NCBI GenBank assembly: GCA_018398585.1
Contig: JAGTTD010000002.1
Coordinates: 31,426,186-31,490,185, forward strand
From: Simmondsia chinensis
Lineage: Eukaryota > Streptophyta > Magnoliopsida > Caryophyllales > Simmondsiaceae
Reading direction: 5' to 3'
Length of the DNA: 64,000 nt
The notes below the pieces were generated by a model. It was not told the origin of the DNA and did no database searches. It saw only the letters and a program-made list of their open reading frames with translations. Position numbers and translations under genes: made by a program. Below are positions 1-10,305 of this stretch, piece after piece. The first letter of the stretch is position 1. Each line of letters starts with the position of its first letter.

Positions 1-2640
1 CCTTATGAGGGAGGTCTCAACAAGTTGTTTTCCAAATAACCCCCTTCATAGCCCTCGGCTCATATGGTTAGATGGCTTCTTCTTCTGGAAGTTCTAGGAT
101 ATTTTTAGGTAAGGATATTGTTAGCGCTATAAAATCCTATCTAAGAGGGGGATAACTTTTTAAATGAAGTTAACCACACATTCATAACTCTAAGTTCAAA
201 AGGTAAGAGACCCCAGAATACCAATCAGTTTAGACCAATAGGTCTCTCTAATATGGTGTATAAATTATCACTAAGGTGTAAGTGAACAAACTCAAGTCGT
301 ATTGACTAGAATTATATCTTCTTATTAAGGGGATTTCACCCGTGGGAGGGTCATTCATGACAATATTCTTATTGCTTATGAGGTCTTGTTAGATTTTCAT
401 GACAATATTCTTGTTGCTTATGAAAAATGCTTACAATTGGGTAAAGTGGAATTTCTCAGAAGGGGTTTTTTGAGATTTGGATCAGGTGGGTGATGATGAT
501 GCAATCTATAACAATTCCAATCATCATTTTTAACTCCCCTGTTGGTCTTATAAATTCCATCAAAGGCCTTTATCAAAGGGACCCTTTGTTCGTATATATC
601 TTTATTCTTTGTAATGAAGCTTTGGCTAGAGACCAGCAGAAGAAAGAGGGTGCCCCAAAATTAGGAGTAGGCATTAAGATTGTGTGGGGAGCTCCTAGCG
701 TCCCTTGCATTCTCCTTGTAGATGATAGCCTTTTATTTTGTCATGCTGTAATGGAATCATGTTGGAATCGAACATATTCTAGAGAAGTATTGCCAGAACA
801 CGGTCAGTTAGTTAAATAGGGACATTTACCAAAGGATTGGAGGTCTCTTAGGGATTGAAAGAGCATCAGCATTGGGCGAATATCTAACGTGTGTTCTGGA
901 TAGTGGTGGGCAGATGGATGATACCATCCAGGGGGTAACCAACAAACTTGATTCTAGATCTGAGAGTTAGAAAGTAGGCCTTCTATCGAAGGTAGGCAGA
1001 TTGATCCTAATCCAATATACCTTGGAGACCACACTCCAACCAACATTATGCAATGTTTTCTTATCACAAAGAAGGAATGTAGGAAGTACGATACCATTAA
1101 CAAAAATTTCTTTTGGAAAAAAAGTGACCTATGTAATTTGAATATGATTGCATGAGATAAGATTTGAAAGGCGCGCGCGGTGGGGGTGGGTGAGTAAGGG
1201 GCTTGGTCTAAGAAGATTGGAAGCAATCAATCGAGCTTTCTTTGTAAGTTGAGTTGGAGGATTATCTCTAACACGGACGAAATCTAGGTCAAATTAGTGG
1301 TAGTGTGATATTTGAAAGGCAAGGCCTTTTTTTATTATGTCCCAAGAAAATGGATTTAATTTCTTGGAGAGGGATCATTTTAGTGCGGGATATTTTGAGA
1401 AAAGGTTTGAGGTGGGTGATAAGTAATTAGTAGATATATTTTTCCTTTTGGTTTGATAACTAAGTCTCGAAGGATACTCTTTCTTAAGAACCCCTTTATT
1501 TGGGTGGCAGATTCCGTTAGGAATAGGAAATGTGATAAGGAGTCCTTTCTTTCTCTTCCCTAGGGACATTTGTAAATCTATTCTAGTGATCTTTATTAGT
1601 CAAAATGAGATGGAGGACAGTTTGTGTCGAAGATTTAAACATAAGAAGAGTTCAGTGTTAGGTCATCAACTTTGTTGGCCCATGGTCTGTATTGAAAAGC
1701 AAGAAACAATGTCAGTTATAAATGGCTCTAACATTTGCACATTCATCCAAAGATTAAGGTGCTATGGAAAATTCATAACGAGCTCCTAACTAGGAAGATT
1801 TAGCTAAAAGAGTTGTTGAATCATTATGGCATATCCTCAAGATAGTTCATACTCGAAATCGATGGATCATCTTTCTCCACTACTTAGAACCCAAGTGTGC
1901 TTGAAAAGTGGTGATAAGTAGCGGGTGGCTTTGAGAAGCTTTAACTAATGATGCCTTCCTTGAGGAATTAATTAGAAGTCTATGGAAAGAGTTAAGGACG
2001 CTCATAAGCTTTATAGGATTGGCTTGGAAAATGTGGAAGAGTAGGAAGGCGTTTGTTTCCAGGGGTAAGAGCAGCCGATTGCTAGTCTTAGCAAGAAGCT
2101 TGTCTTGGAATTGTAGTTTTGATATAGGATGGATGGTGAAGATAGAAGCTATAATGGTGGTAATTTGGCTCCTGGGGAGAAGAAATGAGATTGGGTTAGA
2201 TGGAACAACTTAAATTTATAGAGCATGAATACAAACTTTCATAATGAAAGGTCAGCCGCAGCGGGATATAACATCGTAGGCATAACACGCTGTTCCATTA
2301 CTAGAGGATCTAGACTCCTAGGAAATGTGTCCATAATGGTTGCTAAGGTTGTTGCAGCTAGAGATGGTATTCAGAGACCATTAACTTGGGGTTCGAAAGT
2401 ACTCCACCGGAGGTGCGATAGGTTGTTTTATTACTGAAGGATATACAAGATTAGGAAATGCTTTGATAATGGTCACTGAGGTTGTTGCAACCAGATATGG
2501 TATTCAGCTAGCTATCAACTTGGGATTCAAAAGTACTCCAAATGGATTCAAAAGTACTCCAAATTGAAGGATATAATGAGATTGTGGTCAATATTCTAAA
2601 TGGGATTTTCAAGCGTTCGTAGCATATCCAAGAGATTGTT
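1..2640 (+). pseudogene. Degenerate L1-type LINE (reverse transcriptase to RNase H), 5' end off window
   Basis: Broken plus-strand frames follow the order of a plant L1-type pol. Around 180-250 a frame reads NQFRPIGLSN, the RT block before the fingers. At 490-819 a 109-codon frame holds GLYQRDPLF (family form GLRQGDPLS) and LVDDSLLFC, the FADD catalytic motif with its first residues changed. About 1640-1990 resembles the zinc-binding zf-RVT linker, and 2225-2437 resembles the RNase H tail. Every block has stops and frameshifts, so it cannot be active. No poly(A) tail or TSD was found, and the right edge is approximate. Family placement rests on motif order only. Confidence 0.7.
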
Positions 2641-3093
2641 TAGGATATCTTATTAATGAAAGCCACATGAAAATAATATATATTAGATTCAACCAATTCC
2701 TAAATCGGATCTAGACTATATCGTGTATGTTGACGCGTTCAATAAAACCATCCCTAAGAGACTCTTCTAGCGCTTTCCCTTTTATCACTGTACAAAATTT
2801 AGGGGTGGTGGGGATGCAATTTAATGACTCATGAAGTGTCGTTGCATGGGAGGAATCATTGTTTTAGAAGAAAAAATTTCAAGCGCAAACAATAACGTGT
2901 TATTATTTGGTGGTGTTACTATCGAGACAAATTATTATTGACTAATATTGCCAATATAAGGAATCATAGCCACACAATTACCCTAAAAACTAACAATTTT
3001 GCCTAGATAATAAAAATATCCTATTATTCTGGTACAAAATACTTTGCGAAAACAATTAAGCACAAAATCAACTATGCGAAAATGACATGACCA

Positions 3094-3117
3094 CCCCCCC
3101 CCCCCCCCCCCCCCCCC
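3094..3117. repeat. Poly(C) run, 24 bp
   Basis: Uninterrupted run of 24 C. One of four G/C homopolymers of 20 bp or more in the first 22 kb; unusual in plant DNA and prone to sequencing or assembly error. Confidence 0.9.
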
Positions 3118-3381
3118 GCATGCAAAAAACGGTTTAAATCGTAATTCAATCTGGACCAAACTGTAATGTACAGTTTGGTTTGGTTTATGGTTTTAAAAAT
3201 TATGGTTTGGTTTAGAAAATTTTGGTTAGTAGAGTTTACGGTTCAAGTTCGGTTTAAAACCAAACCTAAACCGTAAACCATAAAAACCAGAAATAAAGAG
3301 GTTTAATTATTACTGATACCATCTAAATCATAACAAGTCACAGTAGTAGTTAGCAAAATTTCACATGAAAACCTAATAAAT

Positions 3382-3395
3382 GTGTCAATTTAGTC
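3382..3395. repeat. Target-site duplication of RTE copy 1 (partner 7560-7573)
   Basis: GTGTCAATTTAGTC here and GTGTCAATTTAATC at 7560-7573 agree at 13 of 14 bases and flank the LINE precisely: this copy abuts the (CAA)n tail and the partner abuts the GA-rich 5' end. Similarity continues weakly for about 10 bases upstream of both, so the true duplication may be longer. Confidence 0.75.
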
Positions 3396-3823
3396 AACAA
3401 CAACAACAACAACAAGAAGCCCAGTGCTTCAAGGGCTCCCGCATAAGTAGGGTCTGGGAGGGGTAGGATGTACGCAGCTTTACCCCTTCAGGGTGATACC
3501 CTAATGAGGGGCTATTTCCGAGGACCCCAACCTTAGAAGCATGAGAGCATCAGAGCTTGGAGCATGGAGAGTAAGAAAAGCATGGAAAGCATGGCAGCAT
3601 GGAAGCAAGAGTAAAAGTGAAAAGCAAATAAGTCTGTAAGGGAAAGAGTCGACATCCGACACAAGGCAAGCATGTAGGGAGTAAAAGCAACGAGTAGCAC
3701 TACATCACAAGACGTCAGACCATAGAAGCACTAAGCAACCAACATACGTCAAAACCACGTAAAAACAAACAGGCATGCAAGGAGCCTCGTAGCACTAGTA
3801 CTAGCTATAAGTGCTCATCGCTC

Positions 3824-5770
3824 CTAAACCGCTATATCGGTTACACGTATTCTAATCCTCCACTGAGCTCTATCTGGGGACATCTCCTCATTTAGGTTGA
3901 GATAGGCGAGGTCCTGTCGAATTGCCTCCATCCAACTCTTCTTTGGACTGCCTCTTCCTCTCTTCCCGTTTGTAATATGGAGTTGCTCACATTTCCTAAT
4001 CGGGGCAGTGGTCCCTCTCCTCTTAACATGCCCAAACCACCGCAATTGTTGCTCTCTCAACTTATCTTCGATTGGGGCCACTCCTAATTTACTTCTTATA
4101 ACGTTATTTCTGATCCAATCCTTCCTCTTGTGTCTACACATCTATCTTAACATCTTCATATCCGCCATCGTCATCTTGTACGTGTGATGCTACTTAACTG
4201 GCTAGCACTCTGTACCGTATGACATAGCCGGTCTCACTACCGTCTTATAATATTTTCCCTTTAACCTTAATGTGAACTTCTTATCGCACAGTATCACAGA
4301 GGCCATCCTCCATTTATGCCAACCCATTTTAATCCCCGTTGCTAATCCCCGTTGCTGACATCTGAGTCCACTTCGCCGTCTTAATGCACCATGAAACCCA
4401 AGTATTTAAAGTACGCTTTATGCAGTATGCACTCTGATCCAATCTTGACGTCTTCTATGCTTAGCATGGCAGAGGTGCAAAACTTGAGTTCCATGTAGTC
4501 GATCTTAGATCTACTACGTCTTAGACCTTCCGATTTTAAGGCCATTCTCCAAAGTTGTAGCCCCTCTTCCCTAGACTCTCCCATTAGGACTATATCGTTC
4601 GCGAAAAGCATGCACCAAGGCACGTCCCCTTGGATGTGCCTAGTAAGCTCGTCCATAACTAAATTAAACAGAAAGGGACTCAAGGCTGATCCTTGGTGTA
4701 CCCGAACTATAATGGGGAAAACGTCTGTCTCTCCTTCCATTGTGCACACATTGGTTAGTGCGTCTTCATACATGTCTTTAATGACTTGTATATAGGGCTG
4801 GGGGATGCCTTTCCCCTCTAAGACCCTCCATAAGACCTCTCTTGGCACTCTATTGTATGCCTTGTCTAAATCAATGAAAACTATGTGGAGGTCCTTTTGT
4901 CTATCTCTGTAGTACTCCATCGACCTCCTTAGGAGATGGATGGCTTCTATCATCGACCTGCCGGGCATAAATCCAAATTGATTCTCTGAGACTTCTGTAC
5001 GCTATCGTAGCCTCCTTTCTATGACGCACTCCCAAAGCATCAAAGTATGGCTCATTAGTTTGATTCCTCTGTAGTTAGCGCAACTCTGAATGTCGCCTTT
5101 GTTCTTATAGACAGGAAGTGATGTACTCTTCTACCACTCATCAGGCATCTTCTTTCCTTGAAGAATTTGGTTGAATAATTTGGTCAGCCATCTGATACCT
5201 AATTCTCCAGTGCATTTCCATGCCTCAATGGGTATACAGTCTAGGGCGACTGCTTTACCCGTGCCCATCTTCTTCAAGGCTTCCCTAACTTCCTCAAATC
5301 TAATCCTCGTAGAGTAGCAGTAAGTCTTCTGCTCCGCTGTTGCCTGTAGTTCTCCTAGGGATACATGTCTATCTCCCTATTCATTGAACAAATCGTGGAA
5401 GTAGGATTTCCACCTAGTTTTAATTTGTTGCTCGTCCACAAGCACTTGCCCATCTACCCCCTCTATGCACCTTACTTGGTCCAGGTCTCTAGTCCTCCTC
5501 TCTCTCGCTTTTGCAATTCTATAGAGGTCCCTAGTTCCCTCATCAGTATTCAACCTTTTGCAAAAATCCTCGAAGGCTTTAGATTGTGCATCTCTTACTG
5601 CTATTTTAACATCCTTCTTGGCTTGTTTATACCGTTGCCTCTTGTCCTCATCTCCACTTCTATCCCACTCCTTGAAGCAGTCTCTTTTCGCCTTAATCTT
5701 TTTCTGAACCTACTTGCATCTCCACTAGGACTCTTTGTTGTTTGGTGCCCAGTCCTTTGATACGCCTAGG
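3824..5770 (-). pseudogene. RTE copy 1 reverse transcriptase and C-terminal domain, broken
   Basis: The longest open piece (4381-4968, 195 codons) starts in the RT at PGRSMIEAIHLLRR and continues with VFIDLDKAYNRVPRE (first catalytic Asp), VHQGSALSPFLFNLVMDELT and MLFANDIVLMGES. The last is the FADD motif changed to FAND, which would abolish catalysis. The terminal domain is at 3824-4141 ([22 protein letters not shown]). The stretch 4969-5770 carries the RT N-terminus and linker in several frames. A poly(C) run at 5841-5860 lies just upstream in the endonuclease-RT linker. Same order as copy 2 but more decayed. Confidence 0.85.
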
Positions 5771-5840
5771 ACTTTGCGTGCCACCTCTCTGATTGTTTGG
5801 GCTACCTGGTTCCAACTGTGGTTTAAATCTCCCTCACAAT

Positions 5841-5860
5841 CCCCCCCCCCCCCCCCCCCC
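5841..5860. repeat. Poly(C) run, 20 bp, inside RTE copy 1
   Basis: Uninterrupted 20-C run in the linker between endonuclease and RT. The homologous linker of RTE copy 2 (around 23960-24010) has no such run, so it arose after this copy inserted or is an artefact. Confidence 0.9.
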
Positions 5861-5960
5861 AAAAAAACCCAAGCTCAGCCTCAACTCTTTCCTTAAGGAC
5901 TTGAGCCTTGTCCCCCTTCAAAGTCCTCCAATGAGTGCGTGGCTGTGATGGTTTCATGGT

Positions 5961-6829
5961 TTACCTGCCTCTTCTCTTAGCCTTGACATCAGCACACAAT
6001 ACCCTGTGCTGTGTTGATAGGTCTTCCCCGGGGATAACCTTGTAATCCCTATAATCTTTTTGAGTCCTCTTCCTTAGTAGTATGTAGTCAATCTGAGTCT
6101 TTGCTCCACCCCTCCAATACGTGACGATGTGCTCCTCACGCTTTCTGAAGAAAGTGTTGGCAACCGTTAGCTCATACATGACGACAAAGTCTAGCAGGGC
6201 ATTACCTCCATCATTCCTGGTTCCAAAACCAAACCTCTATGGTGGGATGCATAGCCTTCTGTGTTCGCTCCCACATGCCCATTGAAGTCATTGCCAATCA
6301 GCACTTGTTCGCTCTAGGATATGCCTTGCATTGTTAAGTCTAGGTCCTCCCAGAATCTAGCCTTCTCCTGCTCTGTATGCCCAATCTGTGGTACGTAGGC
6401 ACTTATAACGCTCAATATTTTCCCATCTAAAACTAACCTGATGCTAATGATCCTATTGCTAATCCTAGTCACCCCCCACTACTTTGTCCTTAAGGAGGTT
6501 ATCCATAATAATACCCACTCCACTTCTCCCCCTGACTTGGCCGCATACCAGAATTTATATCCTAACACATTCCTTGCTTTTGTGCCTACTCATCTAGTCT
6601 CTTGAAGGCATAAGATGTTGATCTTTCTCTTCATCATCATTTGGGCCACCTCAAAACTCTTCTTCGTTAATGTGCCCACGTTTAATGTCCCAAATCGCAG
6701 GCCCCCCTCATCGTATCGACTATTCCATCCCTTCCCTAACATCTTTGAAGATGACCTCAGGTTTTGAGCTCCATTATTAGAAGGGTTCATAAACAAACTG
6801 TCAACAAGCCCGATTAGATAGGCATACAA
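5961..6829 (-). pseudogene. RTE copy 1 apurinic-like endonuclease, broken
   Basis: Two open pieces of an EEP-family endonuclease. At 6590-6829 the frame ends [15 protein letters not shown], which carries the metal-binding QE motif. At 5961-6179 it reads [12 protein letters not shown] and QHRVLCADV, the ends of the fold. The middle (6180-6590) still shows the GDFN block but frameshifted. In active elements this enzyme nicks target DNA to prime reverse transcription; here it is dead. Confidence 0.8.
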
Positions 6830-6989
6830 TCACGAGATACAAGGGCACAGTAGACACAGTAATAGTAATAGCAGAGACAATCAAGATCACGGAGTACACG
6901 GATAGGGAGAGAGAGAGAAAGGAGAAATCAAATAGAACCCAACGTCCGTATCATATAGTTATAAGGAGAACGAGTCTGACCTGGGGCCG

Positions 6990-7545
6990 GCCGGGTATTG
7001 CTTACCTGATATCGGCCGACTGTGAACCGTGGGGTGAGGCTATAGTGGCTGCAGGTGAGGTCAGGTGGTGGGCTGGTGGTGGTCCGGGTGGGGGCTGGTG
7101 GTGGTGGGGGTGTTGGTGTGAGGTGGTGCTGGTGGTGGTCAACGTGCAGCCGTGAGGTGGTGGTGGTGGTGGCGGTGGCCGGTTTTAGAGGTGGGGGTGT
7201 GAGGGGAGAGAGGTGGGGGTGAAGAAGGCGTGAGGTGGGTAGGGTAGAGGTCGGCTGGGTTGGTGGTGGTGGTGGCGGCCTCGCGTGTATTAGGAGGTGG
7301 TGGTGGTGGTGGTGGTGGTGGTGGTGGCGGCGGCGGCGTCACGTGTATTCAGTGGTGGTGGCAGGGGTGCACTCGATGGTGGTGGCGATGGCATCGCGTG
7401 GGCCGGCGGTGCGTGCCGCCGTTTTGCTAGTGTCGCCGGTTGGGAAGGTCAGGCAGCATCCGAGCGGGAGCCGACGTTGATGTTGACGTTACTAGTGGGG
7501 TCAGTGACCCGTTTGAAACGTCAGCAGGGGAGAGAGAGAGAGATT
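6990..7545 (-). other. G-rich 5' UTR / internal promoter region of RTE copy 1
   Basis: About 550 bp dominated by (GGT)n and GGTGGGGG motifs on the plus strand. Open frames here translate to poly-Pro, poly-Val or poly-Trp and are composition artefacts. The homologous segment of copy 2 (25060-25680) is also G-rich but uses GGTCGGG and GAAAATCGG motifs. Both copies share the GGCCGACCGG-like block at the coding-proximal edge, so this is probably the element's 5' UTR. RTE elements transcribe from an internal promoter, but no specific promoter motif was identified. Confidence 0.55.
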
Positions 7546-7648
7546 CAAACCCATTAAAAGTGTCAATTTAATCATTTGAATTTAAATTAAATTAATAATA
7601 TAATTTTTAACAGTATAATCATAGTAGATGCAAGTAACCAACTACAAG

Positions 7649-8199
7649 TAGAGCTGGCAAAATGTGATCCGACCTGATAACTCGACCTGTTTGACCCGCC
7701 ACCCGACCCGTTCCTAACCCAAAAAATTTTAAATTTATTGGGACCCGAACCCCAAAATGACCCAACCCTAATTTGGCCCGACTTGAACTTGACCCGACCC
7801 AAGCTGACCCGAAACCCGAAATGACCTGATCCAAACTAGACCCGACCCAAGTTTGACCCAACCTTTGATGACCCAAAACCTGAATCAAACATGACCTAGA
7901 ACCCAAAATGCCCAAATAGAAGTCCAACTTATCATTTTTAGTTATAATTTTCAAAATCGAATCAATATATCATCAAAATAACTTCATAAATCAACTTGAA
8001 AACCGACTCAACCTGAGGATGTCCCGACCTGAGGTTAATCCGACCCGAGGTTGACCCGACCTATTGTCGACCCGACTTGAGGTTGACCCGAACCCGAGGA
8101 TAACCTGACCCAACCCGATTTTGACCCAACCTGAGATAGACCTGACCTGACATTAACCCGACCCGAACCCGATCCGACTCGACCCGATTGCCAGGTCTA
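7649..8199. mobile_element. Non-autonomous hAT-like element with internal CCCGACC repeats
   Basis: Terminal inverted repeats TAGAGCTGGCAA (7649-7660) and TTGCCAGGTCTA (8188-8199) match at 11 of 12 bases. The flanking 8-mers ACTACAAG (7641-7648) and ACTGCAAG (8200-8207) match at 7 of 8. An 8-bp TSD and these ends fit the hAT superfamily. The 551-bp interior is a degenerate array of CCCGACC/GACCCGA words with no transposase, so mobility would need a transposase supplied in trans. Open frames inside are repeat artefacts. Confidence 0.75.
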
Positions 8200-8207
8200 A
8201 CTGCAAG

Positions 8208-9774
8208 TCCACCTGTTGATTCAATTTAACGCAATTTCTGACTAAACAATAAAAAAATTCATTAATTTAACATAAATTTTACTTTAAGGACTAAATTGAC
8301 ATAATACACTTGTATAAGAATTAAATTGACACAATTAAAAGTGTAAGGACTAAATTAAAACAAAGGAAAAAGTACACGGACCAATGGACATTTGGAGTAA
8401 ACAACCCACCCAAAATATTATTACTATTGCGATTTTCTTACATTAATGTTTTATACTATAAATTACGAAAAGGAGTAATATTTTCGCATTTCGAGATTTC
8501 TTGTAGTTGATGGTGATTTTAATATTGACTTTTAATTTCTTAATTAGGTTTATGTTAGTGTTTATAACAATTTTTCTATTATTGTAGTAGAAACTGTAAA
8601 CCGGACCGGAGCGAACCATCATTACGATTTGGTCCGATTTGGTATGTGAGACAAAACGATTTGGTTTTAGTTTGTAAAATTATCAAAACATATTTTACAA
8701 TTTGGTAATGAAAATCCACCAAACCAGATGTGCTACCCCACGCCGAAGCATCAAACTCGATTATTTTGCGTTGCAGAGCATAGGAGACTCCAAATTTACA
8801 ACTTCAAGACATCGCATAATGTTTTATAAAATAAAGATTTTTGTGAATATATGGGCACAAGGCCCGACTACTTGTGCCCCTGAAGTTGGGGGCCCTAAAT
8901 TTTAGGGATTGTGTTTGTATGTCCCTATTATTATTATTAATAAATTTTATAATTAAAATTTTTATAATCTACTGTATTGACATTATAATGTTAAGAGAAA
9001 TTTTACTATACATGAAGAGTTTTTTTTTTTTTTTTGGCTTTTGGTCAAAAAGAGGTCTTCATTTGAAATGCTCACTCAAGACCCCAAAAATATCAAGATT
9101 AGCCCTTTATTGCTATTGAATAATGTGGTATCATTTCTTACCTTTGAAATCTCTCTCTTATAAGTTTATCTTTCTTTAACTAATTACCAAGTCACTTAGT
9201 ATATTTTCAGCGTATTCTAACAAAATATGTGATATCTATTTTCGCACTAAGGGAGTAAAACATACCATTAGGCATCAAAAGATATATATAACCCAGTTTT
9301 GGAACGTCACAATAATGTAAAGAAAATTCACAAGAGCCCTTCTCTGAAAAAGGGGCAACCTCAGGCAAAATACATTGGAGAGAAGGGGTAATGAAGTTCG
9401 AATTTAGACCACTCATAAAGGGGAGCATACAGTTATAAATTATCGCTATATCAGCCTGTAAAACCTCATGCGACATAAAAATTTAAAGACATAAGAGAAA
9501 TGACTCACACCGGAAAGGAAAATGCCTAATTTGACAAAACATTTTACTCCTAAAGATGATATACAATACATACCAAAGGGAAAGTAAAACAATTTATAAA
9601 ACATGGGCTTGTGACCTCCAACTGACAATAAAGCAACCTTAGCAATTACACTAATATCACATACAACAAAGGATAACCATCCCGCAATAGCAAACCCAAT
9701 ATCACGTGAACGGCAACAATAAATTACAATTAAAATAATCTACACAAGAAAAGAGAGAACCAACAGGAAACACT
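8208..9774. other. Non-coding: probable MITE remnant, then 3' flank of CPR5
   Basis: No gene was seen. At about 8280-8400 the words GGACTAAATTGACA and GGACCAATGG recur; they match the interior of the MITE at 56582-56961. This suggests that the RTE and hAT insertions at 3396-8199 are nested in an older MITE of that family. The stretch 9200-9774 is where the CPR5 3' UTR must lie. No clear minus-strand AATAAA was found close to the stop codon; the nearest is at about 9106-9111. Confidence 0.4.
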
Positions 9775-10305
9775 TCAATCACCTTTGTCAGAGACTAACA
9801 GAAGGTTTCTGATTAATGATGAGAAATGATCTTTCCATTCTCGAGGACCAGCAAACGGCAAAAACCCACAACACAATGGCAGAACCAGAAGCACCGCGAC
9901 ATAGAACACAACCCGTCTGACCCAGTAAGGAAACACGAGACTGCCACGTGTCACTCGTGACACCTCGATGGGCCCGTATAGGATCGAGTAAAAGGTTGGA
10001 GTGAAGATATTGATGAGGAAATGGAATAGGCATAGAATTTCCCAGTATATGAACCAATGGTATCCATTTCCACCTAATGTGTCTACACAAAGTTTGCCTG
10101 CAAATCCACAGCAAATCCCAAGCAAAAGAAGGATGAAGGTAACTGGCATAGTTTGTCTAGGAGTAGCTGACCGTTGGATGAGGAGATACGCGATTGATAA
10201 GATCATTAAGATGCCGAATAGCATTCGGCTTATAACTTGAACCTGACACCTCAGAGTTTGTAGCCCGGAATTGAAAGTCGCCATGGGCCACCAGGACTTG
10301 GACTC
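9775..10305 (-). CDS. CPR5: CPR5 exon 5 (codons 378-553 and stop)
   Basis: Acceptor TCCCAG is followed by ESKSWWP and then [17 protein letters not shown], both conserved in CPR5. It carries four transmembrane segments and the family C-terminus, and ends with TGA at 9777-9775. The apparent start ATG at 10284 is internal. Confidence 0.93.
   Translation of the reverse strand, partial: ESKSWWPMATFNSGLQTLRCQVQVISRMLFGILMILSIAYLLIQRSATPRQTMPVTFILLLLGICCGFAGKLCVDTLGGNGYHWFIYWEILCLFHFLINIFTPTFYSILYGPIEVSRVTRGSLVFPYWVRRVVFYVAVLLVLPLCCGFLPFAGPREWKDHFSSLIRNLLLVSDKGD

Larger units (their letters stand above)
2641..3395. other. AT-rich spacer with GGTTTGGTTT-type degenerate repeat
   Basis: No coding region was seen. 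At about 3122-3300 the sequence alternates between GGTTTGGTTT-like and AAACCAAACC-like motifs, giving an imperfect inverted repeat of the kind found in short non-autonomous DNA transposons; ends and TSD could not be fixed. The last bases (3382-3395) are the target-site copy of the adjacent RTE insertion. Confidence 0.45.
3396..7559 (-). mobile_element. RTE-type non-LTR retrotransposon, copy 1, full length but decayed
   Basis: A 4.2-kb LINE read on the minus strand. From 5' (right) to 3' (left) it has a G-rich 5' UTR, an apurinic endonuclease domain, a reverse transcriptase, a conserved C-terminal domain and a 3' UTR that ends in (TTG)n, seen as (CAA)n at 3396-3415. The 3' UTR module GTCTGGGAGGGG...GTACGCAGC is shared with copy 2 at 21603. 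A near-perfect 14-bp TSD flanks it, so it is one insertion event and not a 5'-truncated copy. Many stops and frameshifts make it inactive. Plant RTE proteins are often mis-annotated as craniofacial development protein 2-like. Confidence 0.85.

Noticed and set aside
7139..7557. Open frames rich in Pro, Val, Trp and His
   Set aside because: They are translations of (GGT)n repeats in the RTE 5' UTR; every frame is open because the repeat lacks stop triplets.
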